Source: Atherinomorus stipes (Eukaryota > Chordata > Actinopteri > Atheriniformes > Atherinidae). Taken from it: a DNA stretch of 64,000 bases. The notes under the pieces are model-generated. The model did not search any database and was not told the DNA's origin. It worked only from the letters and a program-made list of their open reading frames with translations. The stretch spans positions 1,426,001 through 1,490,000 of the forward strand of contig JALJCO010013654.1 in the NCBI GenBank assembly GCA_023101725.1, given 5' to 3'. The position numbers and the translations under genes were made by a program. This document shows positions 24,379 through 36,650 of this stretch, piece after piece. Numbering within the stretch: position 1 is the first letter of the stretch; every line of letters starts with the position of its first letter.

Positions 24379-26824
24379 CACATTAAAAGTAGCTTTGAAA
24401 TCTCTGGGCATGTTCTGTAGGGACTGCATGAATTAATGTAAATGTCCCCATAAAACATTTAACCCTCCAGAGCATTTACAGCAACAGATTGTGACTCTGA
24501 AAAACGTTTCACAACTCTTTTCAACCTAGCTTTATGGTGCTTACTGTTTAGATATCAATCTCAAAAATATACCCAATACACATGCGAATGATATAAGCAC
24601 ATGGATATATGGATATAGTATATTTAGTATCAGCAGCTTGATGTGCTCTTAGCCAAAATGTGATTTCCACAGAGTATATGCTTGTTCCACTCTGGAGAAG
24701 TTCTTGTGAGCTGTGAAAAATGTCTGCTTCTCGTTCTGGTACTCGTGTGAAAAGGGCAACAGTCTGTAAGTGAACTCTGAATATCTAAGTTAAGACTGCA
24801 CATATGATTTCAATTATCAGAACATCTAATTAAAAGCTAATCAACAGACTTTCAAGATCAAATTTTGACTCTTGAACTCTGATTCTTTTGAATTGTTGCC
24901 ACATTTCTATATAATTGCCAAACCAGTTCAGGAACTTTTTCAAAATGTCACAGGGATCAGGCTCTTTTCCAGTAACTTGTTTGGAGTAAATAAAACAGAT
25001 TAAGCATGAATGTGTGGCTGCGTAGACTAAGTTAATATTTGAGGATGAGTGAACTAATAAAACAAATAAATAGTGTAAACAGAAGGATAAAGAACAGGAA
25101 ATATTTTCAAGGAAATCATTCATTACTAAATTAACAACCAAACATTTTCAATTGTAAGAGAAATTGCAAATATTTCCCACATAAGGGAGATCTATGCTGC
25201 ATAGCTGTGATGCAGCTTTCAAAGAAATGTTCGATTAAATAAAAGTATACAATTCAATTGCAGCTAGTAAAGCAGAAAGAAATTTGAATTCTGAATTTAT
25301 TCATTTTAAAAATTTGTCATTAACCGCTCAACAAAATATGTATGATTAAATCGGCCACTAGGCATGAACCCAAGCTGGTTTTTCTACAGATCTACCCCCG
25401 TGTCACATTTCAATGTCACTTTTTATTAAATGAATCAGTTTCTTCTTCATCTTATTTTAAGCGACCCAAGATCTACAGTAGAAATTCTGGCATAAGGAAG
25501 ATGCATTGCTTTGATGATGGCAGAATGTTCAGCTATATAACTGGAGGATACACAGCTGGATGTCATGGTTGACTGGTTTAAAGTTAATGCATTGTAGATG
25601 ACCTATTTAATATGGTGGGTCTGCTTGTGTTGCCTGGAAAGCTGATTTTAGATCAGCTCAAACTATTCCAACGATAAAGTCCATGAAAACCTGTATAACA
25701 GTCCAAGTCTAGATCTAGTAAACTGCTTCTTTTAACATGTTTCAGAAACTACCGTCGCATGTCATACAATAACTATACAAGCATTAAAACTTGGCAATAC
25801 GACTAAAATTCTTCCCACAAATCAAATATACTTCTAGGTGAGGTTTAGCAATCTTCCACTCTCACACCCTAAAGTCACTAAAACAGTATAAATTTGGTCA
25901 TTCTGAGCAGGAAATGCTTAAAGACTGCTTATGTCAGTTTTAACAACAAGTCTGTATGAGAAACAGTTGAAAGTTACCAGATCACAAACAAGATATAAAT
26001 AAAATATTCTTACAGAATATTTCACAGACTTGGTCCCAATAAACTTTTGTCTTTAACACTAACAAATGTACACAAACCTTTATAATGGTTTAACTGTTTT
26101 CACTTGGATTAGAATATATGAGAAAATGTGTCTCCTGTATATAAATAACTTTTGTTGGCGAAACATTTCATTGCTTGGTTTCTGAGTATTTGTCACTTCT
26201 TTTCTTACTGCTTAAATGTCATATCAGGAATCTGAAGGGAAAATGTTGATATGCAGATCATCTGAATATTTGCACACGTTTAAAGGTCATTATCTTTATT
26301 TTCTGTAGTAAAATCACTTCCTTCCTCATATAGAAGTGCTGAGATTCTAATACTGTTTCTTTCTTTTTCTTTTTTTGTCTTTTGTCTTTCACAGCAGGAA
26401 CACACACTTATACCTGGAAATTTGTAAAGTGTTACCAAATCCTGAAATCTTCTTCTGTGTAAAGGGAGTATACTGCCGATAAAAGTAGCTTAACTGCGAA
26501 GTTTTTGCAAACTACAGTAAAACTTGCCAAACTTTCATTCATATAGTGGTACTTTTAAAAGCAAGATGTGGAGTACTTATCATTATTAATAATTGTATGA
26601 ATAATCAACGAAATCATATAATTAATCAGGATTAAACATTTTAAACATTGCCCAGCAAAAGTTTACAAATAACCAAAGCAACCAGCTGAATGGCACCATG
26701 AAGGCTGTGATGTGACTTTATCTCCACCCTGATAATGATCATTTTGTAACTGTCTTTTTTATTTTTCATTCATCTAAAATCCATTTGGCATTGATGTGTA
26801 ATCTGAGACAAGTGTTCAAGAGTT
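24379..26824. other. Intergenic DNA, no gene seen
   Basis: AT-rich sequence with only short open frames, the longest 103 codons on the minus strand at 24830-25141. That frame is hydrophobic at its N-terminal end but unrecognised and probably chance. No repeat with clear ends. Confidence 0.5.
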
Positions 26825-27430
26825 CATTTTTATTTGCGCCAGTTGGTTCTTTTTAAACAAGATCCCTGGTTTGCTTTCACAGACGTTACGGTTCATTTGG
26901 AATAATGTGCACTTTCATTTGTACTCTGGTGCGGACCAAAGAAGAAAACTCTGGTATGCTTGAAAGAACTGGCTACTCGGTTCACTTGCAAGCAAACCCT
27001 GGTGTGGTTCGCTTACAGTTTGAAAGCAAATGGACCATCCAGTGAACGAAAGAGTGGAAGCGATGATAGAGTGCATCATATAGCACAATGTGCTGGACAG
27101 CTGCTGCTCATACTGGGCAGCTTTCTGGAGGCTGTATTAAGTTTGACCACCAAAGAAAAATAGAAACCTCAAGACTGCATAAAGTTCTTATTGCTCCATT
27201 GTTTGCTTGTGGTGAATGAGCCGGCTGGAGGGGAAGGATTTCTGTTTTGGTCCTGGCTAACCGATGAATTGGTCAGTGATCATTTTTTGCAATATCAGCC
27301 CTGCAAGCTGTTGCTCTAACTGTAATGTTGCCCAGGCTGTTTGGTCTGCTTGAGTAAAGTGTTGTGTTCAGGATCTCTCTCCCAAACAAACAGTCCCCTG
27401 GACGATCATGGTATGAATGTGCCTTTAGTG
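26825..27430. mobile_element. Non-autonomous DNA transposon, family A, copy 2
   Basis: It resembles the element at 17446-18070 in the same orientation. Shared blocks are GGTTCTTTTTAAA near the left, GACCAAAGAAGAAAACTCTGG in the middle, and ATCATGGTATGAATGTGCCTT at the right end. The left terminus has decayed and its limit is approximate. It has no coding capacity. Confidence 0.5.
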
Positions 27431-30400
27431 TAATCTGTTGGTCTCCATCTATAACACATCATGCATAGCTGCACCTCTTCCTCATGAGAACTGAATGGCT
27501 TTTTAAAAAACAAATCTAAAAATCTGCTCCTATCCTATGTGGAACTCATGTGAGCCATTTTGTTGTGGATTACTTTGTGATGTGTGAAAATAACTTGCCA
27601 TAAGCCTTCACAAGACATTTGTAAGATTATTCTAACCTTTGCTAAACCTGTATTTAAAAAGGACCGGATCAGCGTAACCCCTTCAGAATTTGCCCAGAGG
27701 GAAAATGACATAACACAGAAACACAGAGTGAAAATCAGCACTTAACATTGAGTCACTGCCTGGTAACTTGCCTCACACGTCAGCCTTGTCTCAACATTGT
27801 AGCACAAACAGTACCGGCTCGCTGAGCCACGAATAGAACGTTTCATTCCTAATTTCTGTGCCCTTGTCACAGCTAGACTCAGTGAGTGTTCCATACAAGC
27901 ATGTTTGTGTGTGTGTGTGTGTGCATGTGTGTGTGATCTGAGTGGCAAAAATTAGCTCATGAAACCAAAGCTAATTCAGAAATTAGCAACATAGTGTCAC
28001 CAGTGCAAACATGTTGCATGGATTTCTACTGTATGTCAGTGAATCACTGACTTACAATTACACTTAGTTGCACCTTCATCAGCAACAACACAGAGACTAT
28101 TGCCAGAAAAGACATGCATTTACAACTTTTTTTTGTAACCCGGTTTTTCTTTTTCCTGTTATGTGCTATTCATGTCAAAGAAACCAACTTGCATGAAACC
28201 ACAACAGAAATACACACTATTTCTCCTGAGCAGTTAAAGCAGGCGGGCATGACAGATCACGCTGCCTCTCCATTATTATGTTGTGCTTCGATTAATAATG
28301 CATGTTTCCTGACACCTTAATTACCTCCGCCCACACCCTATACACGCATATACAAACCCTCAGTCAGCACCAGCTCTGTCACATCAGCACACTCACTCTT
28401 TCTGTGTAGAGGGAGTACATCAACAGCAGCCATAATGCTGGTTTAGGTACTTGAGGTAACTACAGCTGTCCCTGAACACACACTGCAGGAGAGGCTGTTC
28501 ACTCCACTGTCATGCATCCATAATGATCCTGTCGGACTGACTCAGTGCTCAATGAGATGTGCAGCAATGGAGACAAACCCTGTTTCCTGCAGGTCTGACT
28601 GGCTTGATTATATATGGTGCAATGAATCACAATGGAATTCAGCAGAATGTGCATGACGATGATCTCAATGAGAACATTGCACACAATTGCATCGAATTAT
28701 TTATCAAACAAAAACTAAGTCAAATGCGGAGGCAGTGTGAATAACTAAATACACCCCCATTATTCATCAGCTTGTCATTTTCTGCATGACATTAGCAGCT
28801 TCACCTTATTGTGTTGCTGACTGCTGTTTTACAATCAGTTCCCATTTTCCATATAAGTCATATTGGTAAGAATGTCCAGCAGTACACTGGGCTTGAAAAG
28901 TAAAAACAAAAAAAGAGAAAAATCTTTAACATTTATACATTTGTCATTCATAATTTTGAGTCTGGGCCTGTCAAAAGAAAATCCACTTGAAAACAATGTG
29001 TCTTTACATCATTTTAAGGGCAGCTCCACTTCATTTGCAACCTACACATTCTGCCAATTTAAACAAATGTGATTCTTGGAATTCATCATTCAAAGAAGGC
29101 TTGCAATTTTGCTTTCAATACCAGGGCCACAGTCTTGACAGTCAAAATACTTAGTTTGAAATATTCTTTTTCTTGGTTTGGTGCATCACAGATGCATTTA
29201 GTTTATATTTAATATGTTGTCATTTCAACAAAAGGTTTTATTCCTGTAGATTACGAGAGACACGTAAAAGCCACGATACACTGTAGGGAGTAGTAGAACT
29301 GATTAATGTGTGTCTTGCAAAAATGTTCAAATATGTGAATAAGTTGTGGATGAACAATTTCAAGCTTTCCCACAGTTCAGGATGTTTTATTGAGATTTAA
29401 TTTGCCACAGTCTGGTCTGCAGTCTCCCCTTAATTACCATCACCGTTCACCAGGGACAAATGCCTGTGCCTTCATTCCTTTGAAATATCTTCATGCCTGT
29501 TTCAATAACATCATGTGTACTCCTTTATGATGACACTCTGCTGCTGAAACTCAAACACAAACTTCAAGAATGTTAACCCACATTTTCAACATCCTTCAAA
29601 ACTGATGAAACGCCAAGAAACGCAGAGCCTAATTTTCAGCAACCACACAGTCTGCTGTTAATGGAGCGATGCTTGGCTTTCATCTTCCTCCCGTGAGTTG
29701 TAGCGCAATCATATCATTAAACACTGCGTTAGGTAATTTGTGGACTGACAGGTTGGTGCTGCCTGAACAGCAATTGCATATGTGTACACACAAACACCTT
29801 TTTTTTCTCTCCTTTTAAAAAATAAGTATTTCCCTGCCGCTTGATGCTTTCTCCCGTTGGCCTTGCCTTAGTTCATGCAGTGTGTTCCAATGCATGGGAA
29901 ATAATTGGCCATCCCTTTCATCACAGGATTATGAGAATAAATCTCCTTTTGGAGCAGAGCAGTGCCAACAGTCATTGAAATCCTGTTACATGGGGTATTA
30001 TCCTGCAATTAATTGCTTTTTCCAAACGCTAAGCTGCTCTCTCTTAGTTTCGTGTTCGCATACTTTGAAAAATTGACTACTGATTCTCTCGTTGTGGAGA
30101 AGAGTTCGGGGGGTTATAAGACTTGTAGAGGGGATTATTAGCAAATGCAAGTTGTCTTTTTTTTCCTTCTTCTTTCCTTTTTTCTTAAAAAAAAACAGTC
30201 TGTCTCTAGTCTCTAAGGGGTCATGATGATGGTTTAACCTCTTGTATTTTGGCTTGAAGGGATGTACTCCGTGCCCTTTACAGGAATGGCGATGTGCTCA
30301 CGTATGAATATGATTTAGTGCAGGTATGTTAAAAGCTGCAGCGTTTGTAACAGCAGCTATCGCTTATCTCCCATCAAGCAGCACTGAGAAGATTAATGTT

Positions 30401-30947
30401 GGATGACACTTTCATGTGCCACCCTTTTAGGTGCAGTTTGTAAAAGAATATTTTGAAAACTACAAATAAAATAAATCAAAGGAAGTGACATTGTGAGGGA
30501 AATGCATGAGAAAACACAGAGATTAAAACAAGCGTGGGGGGGGGACAAGCACAAAAAGAGGATCTTTAAGCCATCCCAGCTGCATGGCTCGCTGCTGCTG
30601 CAGCCTTCACTTGTGAGAGCACCATCTTTGTCTGAAAACAATAACCCCAGGTACTGAAATTTCTTACAAAAGTCCAGAAATGATTGTCTCTTGGACAATG
30701 ACTCTGTTGATGCGTTAGCCTTTCCTTTAGCATGCGACAATTCAAAGACATTCACGTAATTTTTTAAGGACTTCTGAATAGATTTACATGACAGTCTTTC
30801 AAATAGCTCTAATATCATAGCTTCAGTGGATGCACACAGCTGTGTTTATAAAATGCAGAAAATGCTACCAATGAGAAACTAATTTCTAGGTGCGGTATTA
30901 ACCTGGTAAAGTGTTGCAGCAAGCTGTGTCCCCTCACAGCAATGAAG
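27431..30947. other. Intergenic DNA, possible conserved elements, no gene
   Basis: A (GT)n microsatellite lies at 27906-27933. No gene is recognised; the 141-codon minus-strand frame at 30393-30818 has no family features. The segment 29878-30045 has a mixed, non-repetitive look and contains the perfect 12-base palindrome GCAATTAATTGC (30005-30016), discussed as a possible regulatory element. Poly(T) and poly(A) patches occur near 30155-30195. Confidence 0.45.
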
Positions 30948-31412
30948 GGTTTGAATCTCGGCTGAAGCTTTCCTTCGTGGAGTTTGCATGTTCTCCATGC
31001 ACTAGTGGGGGTTTCCTCCAGAAAGCCGCCGGATTGAAAAACAAGGGGGGGGAGAAAACAATATATAAAAATCTTTTTTTAAAAATGGGAGAAAATCTGA
31101 CACCCCCGGGAAGAAGGGGGGCGACAGGGAAAGAGCCAAGAGAGGAAGGAATAAAAAAAAAAAAAAAAAGGGGGGGGGGGGGGAGGAGAGGGGGAAGGGA
31201 GGGAAGAAAAAGAGGCGCGGCACACACCACCCCTAAAAACGATAAGACAAAAAAAATATAAGGGGGGGGGGAAGGGACCCCCGGTAGGAACTCCAGCTTC
31301 CTCCCACAATCCAAAAATATGCATGCTAGGTTACTTGTTTCTGTGATGGACTGACCACTTGTCCAGGTTTTGCCCTGGTTTTAACCCAGTGATGTCAGGG
31401 ATAGGCTTTAAA
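30948..31412 (+). repeat. Common fish interspersed repeat, interrupted by low-complexity DNA
   Basis: The left part contains GTGGAGTTTGCATGTTCTCC and GGGTTTCCTCC. The right part contains GCTTCCTCCCACAATCCAAA, then TGTGATGGACTG and TCAGGGATAGGCT. These blocks occur in this order in a repeat very abundant in fish genomes, probably a non-LTR retroposon tail. The two parts should be nearly adjacent but are separated by about 250 bases of G- and A-homopolymer sequence. Confidence 0.6.
31030..31284. other. Low-complexity block, probably poor sequence
   Basis: Runs of A (17), G (14), G (9) and G (10) are joined by GGGAAGGGAGGG-like stretches. The block has no relation to the flanking repeat halves. 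The proline- and phenylalanine-rich minus-strand frames here (up to 126 codons) merely translate these runs. Confidence 0.7.
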
Positions 31413-32040
31413 AATGTTTTAATGCAAATGTGCAGGAATGGCAATAGCAACCTCTGAAATCTGAATACCCCAGGTGCCGCAACAGGTGATTGTCAGGTCA
31501 CTGGAGGAGGAGGGAGAACAGAAATGTCTTTCCAGAGAAGCAGGGGTCACTGGAATAAATCTTTAAGTAGTTTCCAGATAAGTCATCCCTTATAAATATT
31601 GACATTTGGATACACAGTTCTAGAAGAGATGCTGTCTTTGCAAATACAACCACTAATGTTTTGAAAGGCAATTATCCTGATGTTAGCCTGAAGCCACGTA
31701 GCGGTGCTAATCTAGATACATGGAAGCACTAGATTAGTTTTAAGATAAGGTGGGAAAACCATGTCATGTTTAGTTTTCAGTGTGTGTATTTAGGGACTGC
31801 GCTTCATCTCAGTTAAAGGTGTTCACTTTGGAGCTGAAAATAAACAAAAGACATCCTCAAACAGTTCTTTAGAATCCAAGTTACTTAGCGCTGACTAAGC
31901 TAGTGCTACATTTAATTTAAACAGGAGGCTACATGGCTGCTTGTTGATTTTAAAGAGCTACAGCATGAAAATGCAAAGAAACACAGACAGTAACCAGTCT
32001 GATAGAAGATATAAGAATGGAGAAAAGGGGAAGCTATTTC
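31413..32040. other. Intergenic DNA, no gene seen
   Basis: AT-rich sequence without recognisable coding, RNA or repeat content. Confidence 0.45.
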
Positions 32041-32345
32041 TAAGTTTTTATAAAGTATCCACCGAGCAAAATTTGGTTGAAAAGACATTGAAAAGGCATC
32101 ATGTCCATCCGTTGAAAACGTTGAAACAACGTTTTGATTTGGTTGAAAAGTGAAAAGTGAAAAGCCGTCTTTCAATTAGACGTTGAAAAGACATTTTTCA
32201 ACGACTTTTCAACGTCTAATTTTGGGCTAAATTTGGACCAAATCAGATGGTCCAAACTCAGCCCCATTTTGAGTCTTAAATATGGCTATGACGGACCAAC
32301 CAGATTTGGCCAAAAAAACAATGTTGAAATGACGTCTTGTGTTTG
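32041..32345. repeat. Palindrome-rich repeat built on the word ACGTTGAAAAG
   Basis: The words GTTGAAAA, GACGTTGAAAAG and CTTTTCAACGTC recur in both orientations over about 300 bases. At the centre is a perfect 17-base inverted repeat (32174-32190 with 32205-32221, loop of 14). The pattern resembles a non-autonomous DNA transposon seen in fish, but its termini are not clear. No open frame belongs to it. Confidence 0.5.
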
Positions 32346-33713
32346 TGGGCAGCCCCAGCGTCAGTAGCCCAGGCAGCTCCCCATGCGGAGCTATTGTGGT
32401 CAGACAACAAATTCCACATTCTGCACACTAAACCAACTTATCTTTCTAATGACTTTTTTGAAGTTGTTGCAGATATTTCCTCTTGGTGATTCAAGATTAT
32501 GAATGTTTGTCTCTAATGTGACCACAGTTATCACAGCGCTAACCCTTTCTCAGTATACAGAATGTCCCCCTGAAAAAGTCTTACCCATCTTCTGACAACC
32601 CCCCCCCCCCCCCCCCCCCATGTATACAGGTTTAGTTACACCATTTTTTGTAGATCAGTTTGTGCTTTCAAATTGTCTGCCAGGATCCAGGTGAGCTAAA
32701 TCAGGGCTGTGTTTAGTCTGCATATTCCGAATGTCACTACTACATGCAAATACTGATTTGGCTCTGTGATTAGCTTTGTTGCCAGCTCAGAGGTGCATTA
32801 ACTTAACCCTCCAGTCTGGCTCCATACTTTACAAACAGGGCAGCAATGAAAGATGAAGGTGCAACAGCGTGGCCTTGAGCTCGGAGTGTGAAAAGGACAA
32901 AAGTCAGGTGAAAAAGAGCAGCCGTTTTTCAAACCATTTTGAGTCTAACAGAGCACATTTTTGCCAGGACTCAAAGTGTTGGATTTGGTTGTTAACATGA
33001 AAAGTAACATAAGTGATAACTGTGTCAAAAATAAGATAAACAGTAACAAAGACAAGTTCAAACCCTGCAAACTCTGGCTCCTTCCTCACTCCTCCCGAGG
33101 CTATGCTAAATCCAGCCGTGCAGCGACACAGCTTCATCCATCAAAGCAACAGGAATCATAATTCACACTTTGATCTAAAAGGTTTCTCCACCTCCCCATA
33201 CTTCCAAAGAAGAAGGGAAAAAAGATGGATAATCCCCAAAGATAATAAAATTTCCACATTTTCCTCAGCAGTGGAGGTTAGGCCATTGTCAGGTCTTGTT
33301 TCCTGCATGCGTTTTCTCATTCTGCAACCCGTGACATCATGGACGTTTGTTGTCAGAATAAAACCAGGTTGTGCAACCTCAACGATGGCTTGGTGACACT
33401 ATGGCGGTGACGAGTGCCTGTTGTGGCCACAGCTGTTACACACACATCCATGCACGATCGCCATCCACTTCCCTTTAGCAATAGGAAAACCCTTGAGTCA
33501 TCACGCTGCAGAGCTCTGAGAAGAAGGCCAAGTATTTCAGTGAAATCAGGTGTTGATAGTGACTTACAAAGAGATTAGGAGTAATGAAATGATTTTCAAG
33601 AAGGGAAGTGAGCAGAAAAGAAATTCCACTGATAAGTGAATGTGAGGGATGCCTTGTTTTCTCAGGAAAACAGAACAGTTGCACTTTGTGTTTGATGGGT
33701 TTCATTATTGTAC
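32346..33713. other. Intergenic DNA with a poly(C) run
   Basis: A run of 21 C lies at 32599-32619. Otherwise no gene, RNA or repeat could be supported. Short open frames near 32904-33396 overlap on both strands and are not protein-like. Confidence 0.5.
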
Positions 33714-34185
33714 TTAAAGACCCACAAAGTAACTTTTAGACCTTAAAAATATGCGTTTCTGACTTGTTCTGATGCCACACCAACATTCATTATGCACAGT
33801 TTCAAACCTTCACTGCCCAGCGGCATCCCAAGGCTCAGAAATTGCACTATTTAACTTTAGTATCCGGGACGGAGCCATGGCGTTGCAGCCGACAATCGGT
33901 TGCGCACCACACCACTGCGCACCACCTACAGTACTAGCAAACGGATATGAACCAGATATGAACATGCATCATGTCAGATTCGGTACAGATGCACAAAGAA
34001 ACATTTACAGAGGAAGAAAGGAAAAGAAAGAGAGGAAGGGACAGAACAAGAGTTAAGATAAGACTGTCTTTTACTGGCTGGAGTGAATCACAGTACAGGT
34101 ACGATGCAAGATGGATGCTAGCTTAGCCGTTTATAGCGGGTACGTCACTGAGAAAACTGCTAACAGATCCATTGTGGGCCTTTAA
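33714..34185. mobile_element. TTAA-flanked non-autonomous DNA transposon
   Basis: TTAA at 33714-33717 and 34182-34185. The termini inside are AGACCCACAAAG and, reverse-complemented, AGGCCCACAATG, ten of twelve positions identical. Length is about 470 bases. The interior is relatively GC-rich and encodes no transposase; the 94-codon + frame is rejected. Together with 20958-21506 and 23891-24378 it shows repeated use of TTAA targets by small elements whose termini start AG. Confidence 0.7.
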
Positions 34186-35215
34186 GCCTTTCTGCTGTAG
34201 TTCAAGTTTTTTTAATCTTAACTTTTTTGTGGTTTTATTTCTTTGTTCATGCATTTATTGAGGTTTAGATTTCAACCAATCATCAATTAAAATCATTTGT
34301 GCGTTTATGGTACTTAGATTAGATTAGATTATTTCAGAACATGTGTTTTACCTGTCCCATAATATACAACTGAATAAAGAAAAATTATAGTCGAAAATAA
34401 ATGTAGATTCTACCAATCAGAATTTCAATGTAAAATGGTGTAAATCACATATTGTGGTCTTTACAGGCTCCTTAGCTTCACCATATTTAACACCTTCATC
34501 CTCAAGGATGTGTATGGGTTTTAACCACTATTGCTTAAAGAGTTGAAATACTTCATTGATAATGGAATTTAAAAAAAAAAAAAAAGTCTGGAAATTAAAA
34601 GAAGTCATTATTCTGAGCCAGTTAACATGTGAAATCATTACATCTGATGGAATTATGACTTTTACGCTCCATTTGAAAAAAAAACAGTCTTGATAGATTT
34701 GTGTTATCACACACTTAACAAATTATAAGAATATGCCGTATGGATGCCATACTGTACATGTACGTGATGAAGAAATAACCCAGAACTTTCCAGACAGAAA
34801 TGTGCTGGAATGGTGACACCAGCATGGTGTGGTGTGATTACCTGCAGCCAAATGTGCAGTTGTTTATAGAAGTGTCCTGTTAACATGTCTGGAGGGTTCA
34901 CGCAACCATTTCTAGCGTGAATTAACACAGTTTCTGTCTGTGCAAATATGCTTGCATTACAAGGGAGGTGTGTCTCTTTCTTGGAGTACATTATCTGGAA
35001 TATTCACTGGCACTTGGACACCTGAAGTCAGTTTATACTTATTTGTTTGAATTTGACTCTCTAAAATTGAGAAGGCTACTTAGATTATGAAAGTGTCCAA
35101 GACCACCCATTTGGCAATGGTTTTTACCAAGCAAAGCTGAAGATGTTCAGTTAATATTGGTCTATTTAGTTAATATCCCTAACATCCCTGAGAATTGTGT
35201 TTTTTGTTTTAAAGA
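34186..35215. other. Intergenic DNA, no gene seen
   Basis: AT-rich sequence with an ATTAG-type simple repeat near 34315-34332. No gene or RNA feature. Confidence 0.45.
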
Positions 35216-35690
35216 GGCTTCTGTCTTGGGATGAAGCCAGAGACAAGGTGAAAAACCCAAAATGCAGACTGGAAAATGAATTCAGTTTAATAGGGGGAAA
35301 AAAGAATCCAGGAAGGAAAACTATTACACAAGGACAACACTGGGGTAATGACTACAACAATCTTGCACAGAACAAAAGAAACCAAGGGGTAAATATACGC
35401 TGGAGACAAAAACCAAATGAGGAGCAGGTGAAGCAAATTTACCATAGAAACCAGGTGTGTTTAGGGTAAATTATGTGTCATGAATGAAACAGAATACAGA
35501 ATGGGAAAACTTACTAAATAAAACAGGAAACAAGACAGGATGAAGATTAAACTAAGATGAGACTAAAAAATCACACACCAAGACAGCGTCATGCTAAAAG
35601 GTGTCCAGCGAAGGCAAAGCAAGGCAAGTTTATGTATTTACCATATTTCATATTAACCCTATGCAGTGACAGCTATCTGCTCCATAGAGC
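35216..35690. repeat. Probable interspersed repeat remnants
   Basis: Positions 35216-35580 are A-rich with GGTGAAAAACCCAAAATGCAG and repeated AAACAGGAAACAAGAC-like words, as in dispersed fish repeats, but I cannot name the family. At 35630-35690 the sequence GGCAAGTTTATGTATTTACC resembles a retroposon tail of the same type as at 51858. A 90-codon frame at 35197-35469 translates the A-rich part and is not credible. Confidence 0.3.
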
Positions 35691-35699
35691 TTTTACAGT

Positions 35700-36650
35700 T
35701 TATTACAGTTTATTACAGTTGCCAAAGTTTACTTGAAAAAGTAATCTGATTACTGATTAATTCTTTAGAGAGTAATGTAGTTACTCTACTGATTCCGTAA
35801 GTTTCAAAACAACGAAGTTGGATTACTTGTTACTTTATTAGTTAAATGAAAATGACAATGTTTTTTAGGTCTATACTTTACTAGAGGTTCTCCCAGCACT
35901 AACGCAGAAATTGTTTTTACAAAACATAAAACAGTGTTTATGTTCAGAGGGAAACAGGGGGGGGCAGGTAAACTGAAAGTTCCCACCTTTTCTGGACTGT
36001 GATGTCCATCTCAGTCCCAGAGGCTAGAATACAGTTTAAAAATATATATTACTGTCTAAAATGAACAAAAATTGATGAACAAAATAAATAAACAAATACT
36101 GCATTATGACTTTATATGATAAAATAACAAAATAGAAACACACAGCCAGTTGGACAAATCAATCTGATAACTGGTTTTGAAAAACTAACAGAGTAATGGT
36201 GTACAAGCGGCACTCCCTGGGACCACCAAGTCATTCACTGAGTTTTTCTTATTTTCAGCACTAATTTTTCTAAAGTCATGTGAACAAATCATGTTTTCTT
36301 TAACTTTTATTCAGCAAAGTCCGGTTTCAGTGGATAAAAGTCACAGCATGTGTCTGATTCTATAAAATCTATTCAGCACCGTTAGTAAAAAGGTGTGTTC
36401 AGTCTAATAACACCATATCCTGCAAGAACATACATGATCTAACATGCAGTGAAGTGCCATAAAGCCTCAGCTTCACTCAACACTGGGTGTAGCGCATGTG
36501 AGTAACTTGGGTAATTCAAAAAGTGCTGTAATTTGGTTACGGAAAGGGGAAAAAGTAATTTGTTAGATTACTGCTTACTTGAAAATGTAATCAGATTACG
36601 TAATGTGTAACTGAGTAATCAATTACTGGCAGACTGAGATAACCAAACTG
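35700..36650. repeat. Repeat with GTAATCxGATTAC-type ends
   Basis: CTTGAAAAAGTAATCTGATTAC occurs at about 35732 and CTTGAAAATGTAATCAGATTAC at about 36578, each next to further TAACTGA/TAATCA words. This resembles a widespread fish DNA-transposon remnant. Orientation and exact limits are uncertain. Confidence 0.4.

Noticed and set aside
30934..31324. Minus-strand frames rich in F and P
   Set aside because: They merely translate poly(A)/poly(G) runs in a low-complexity block.
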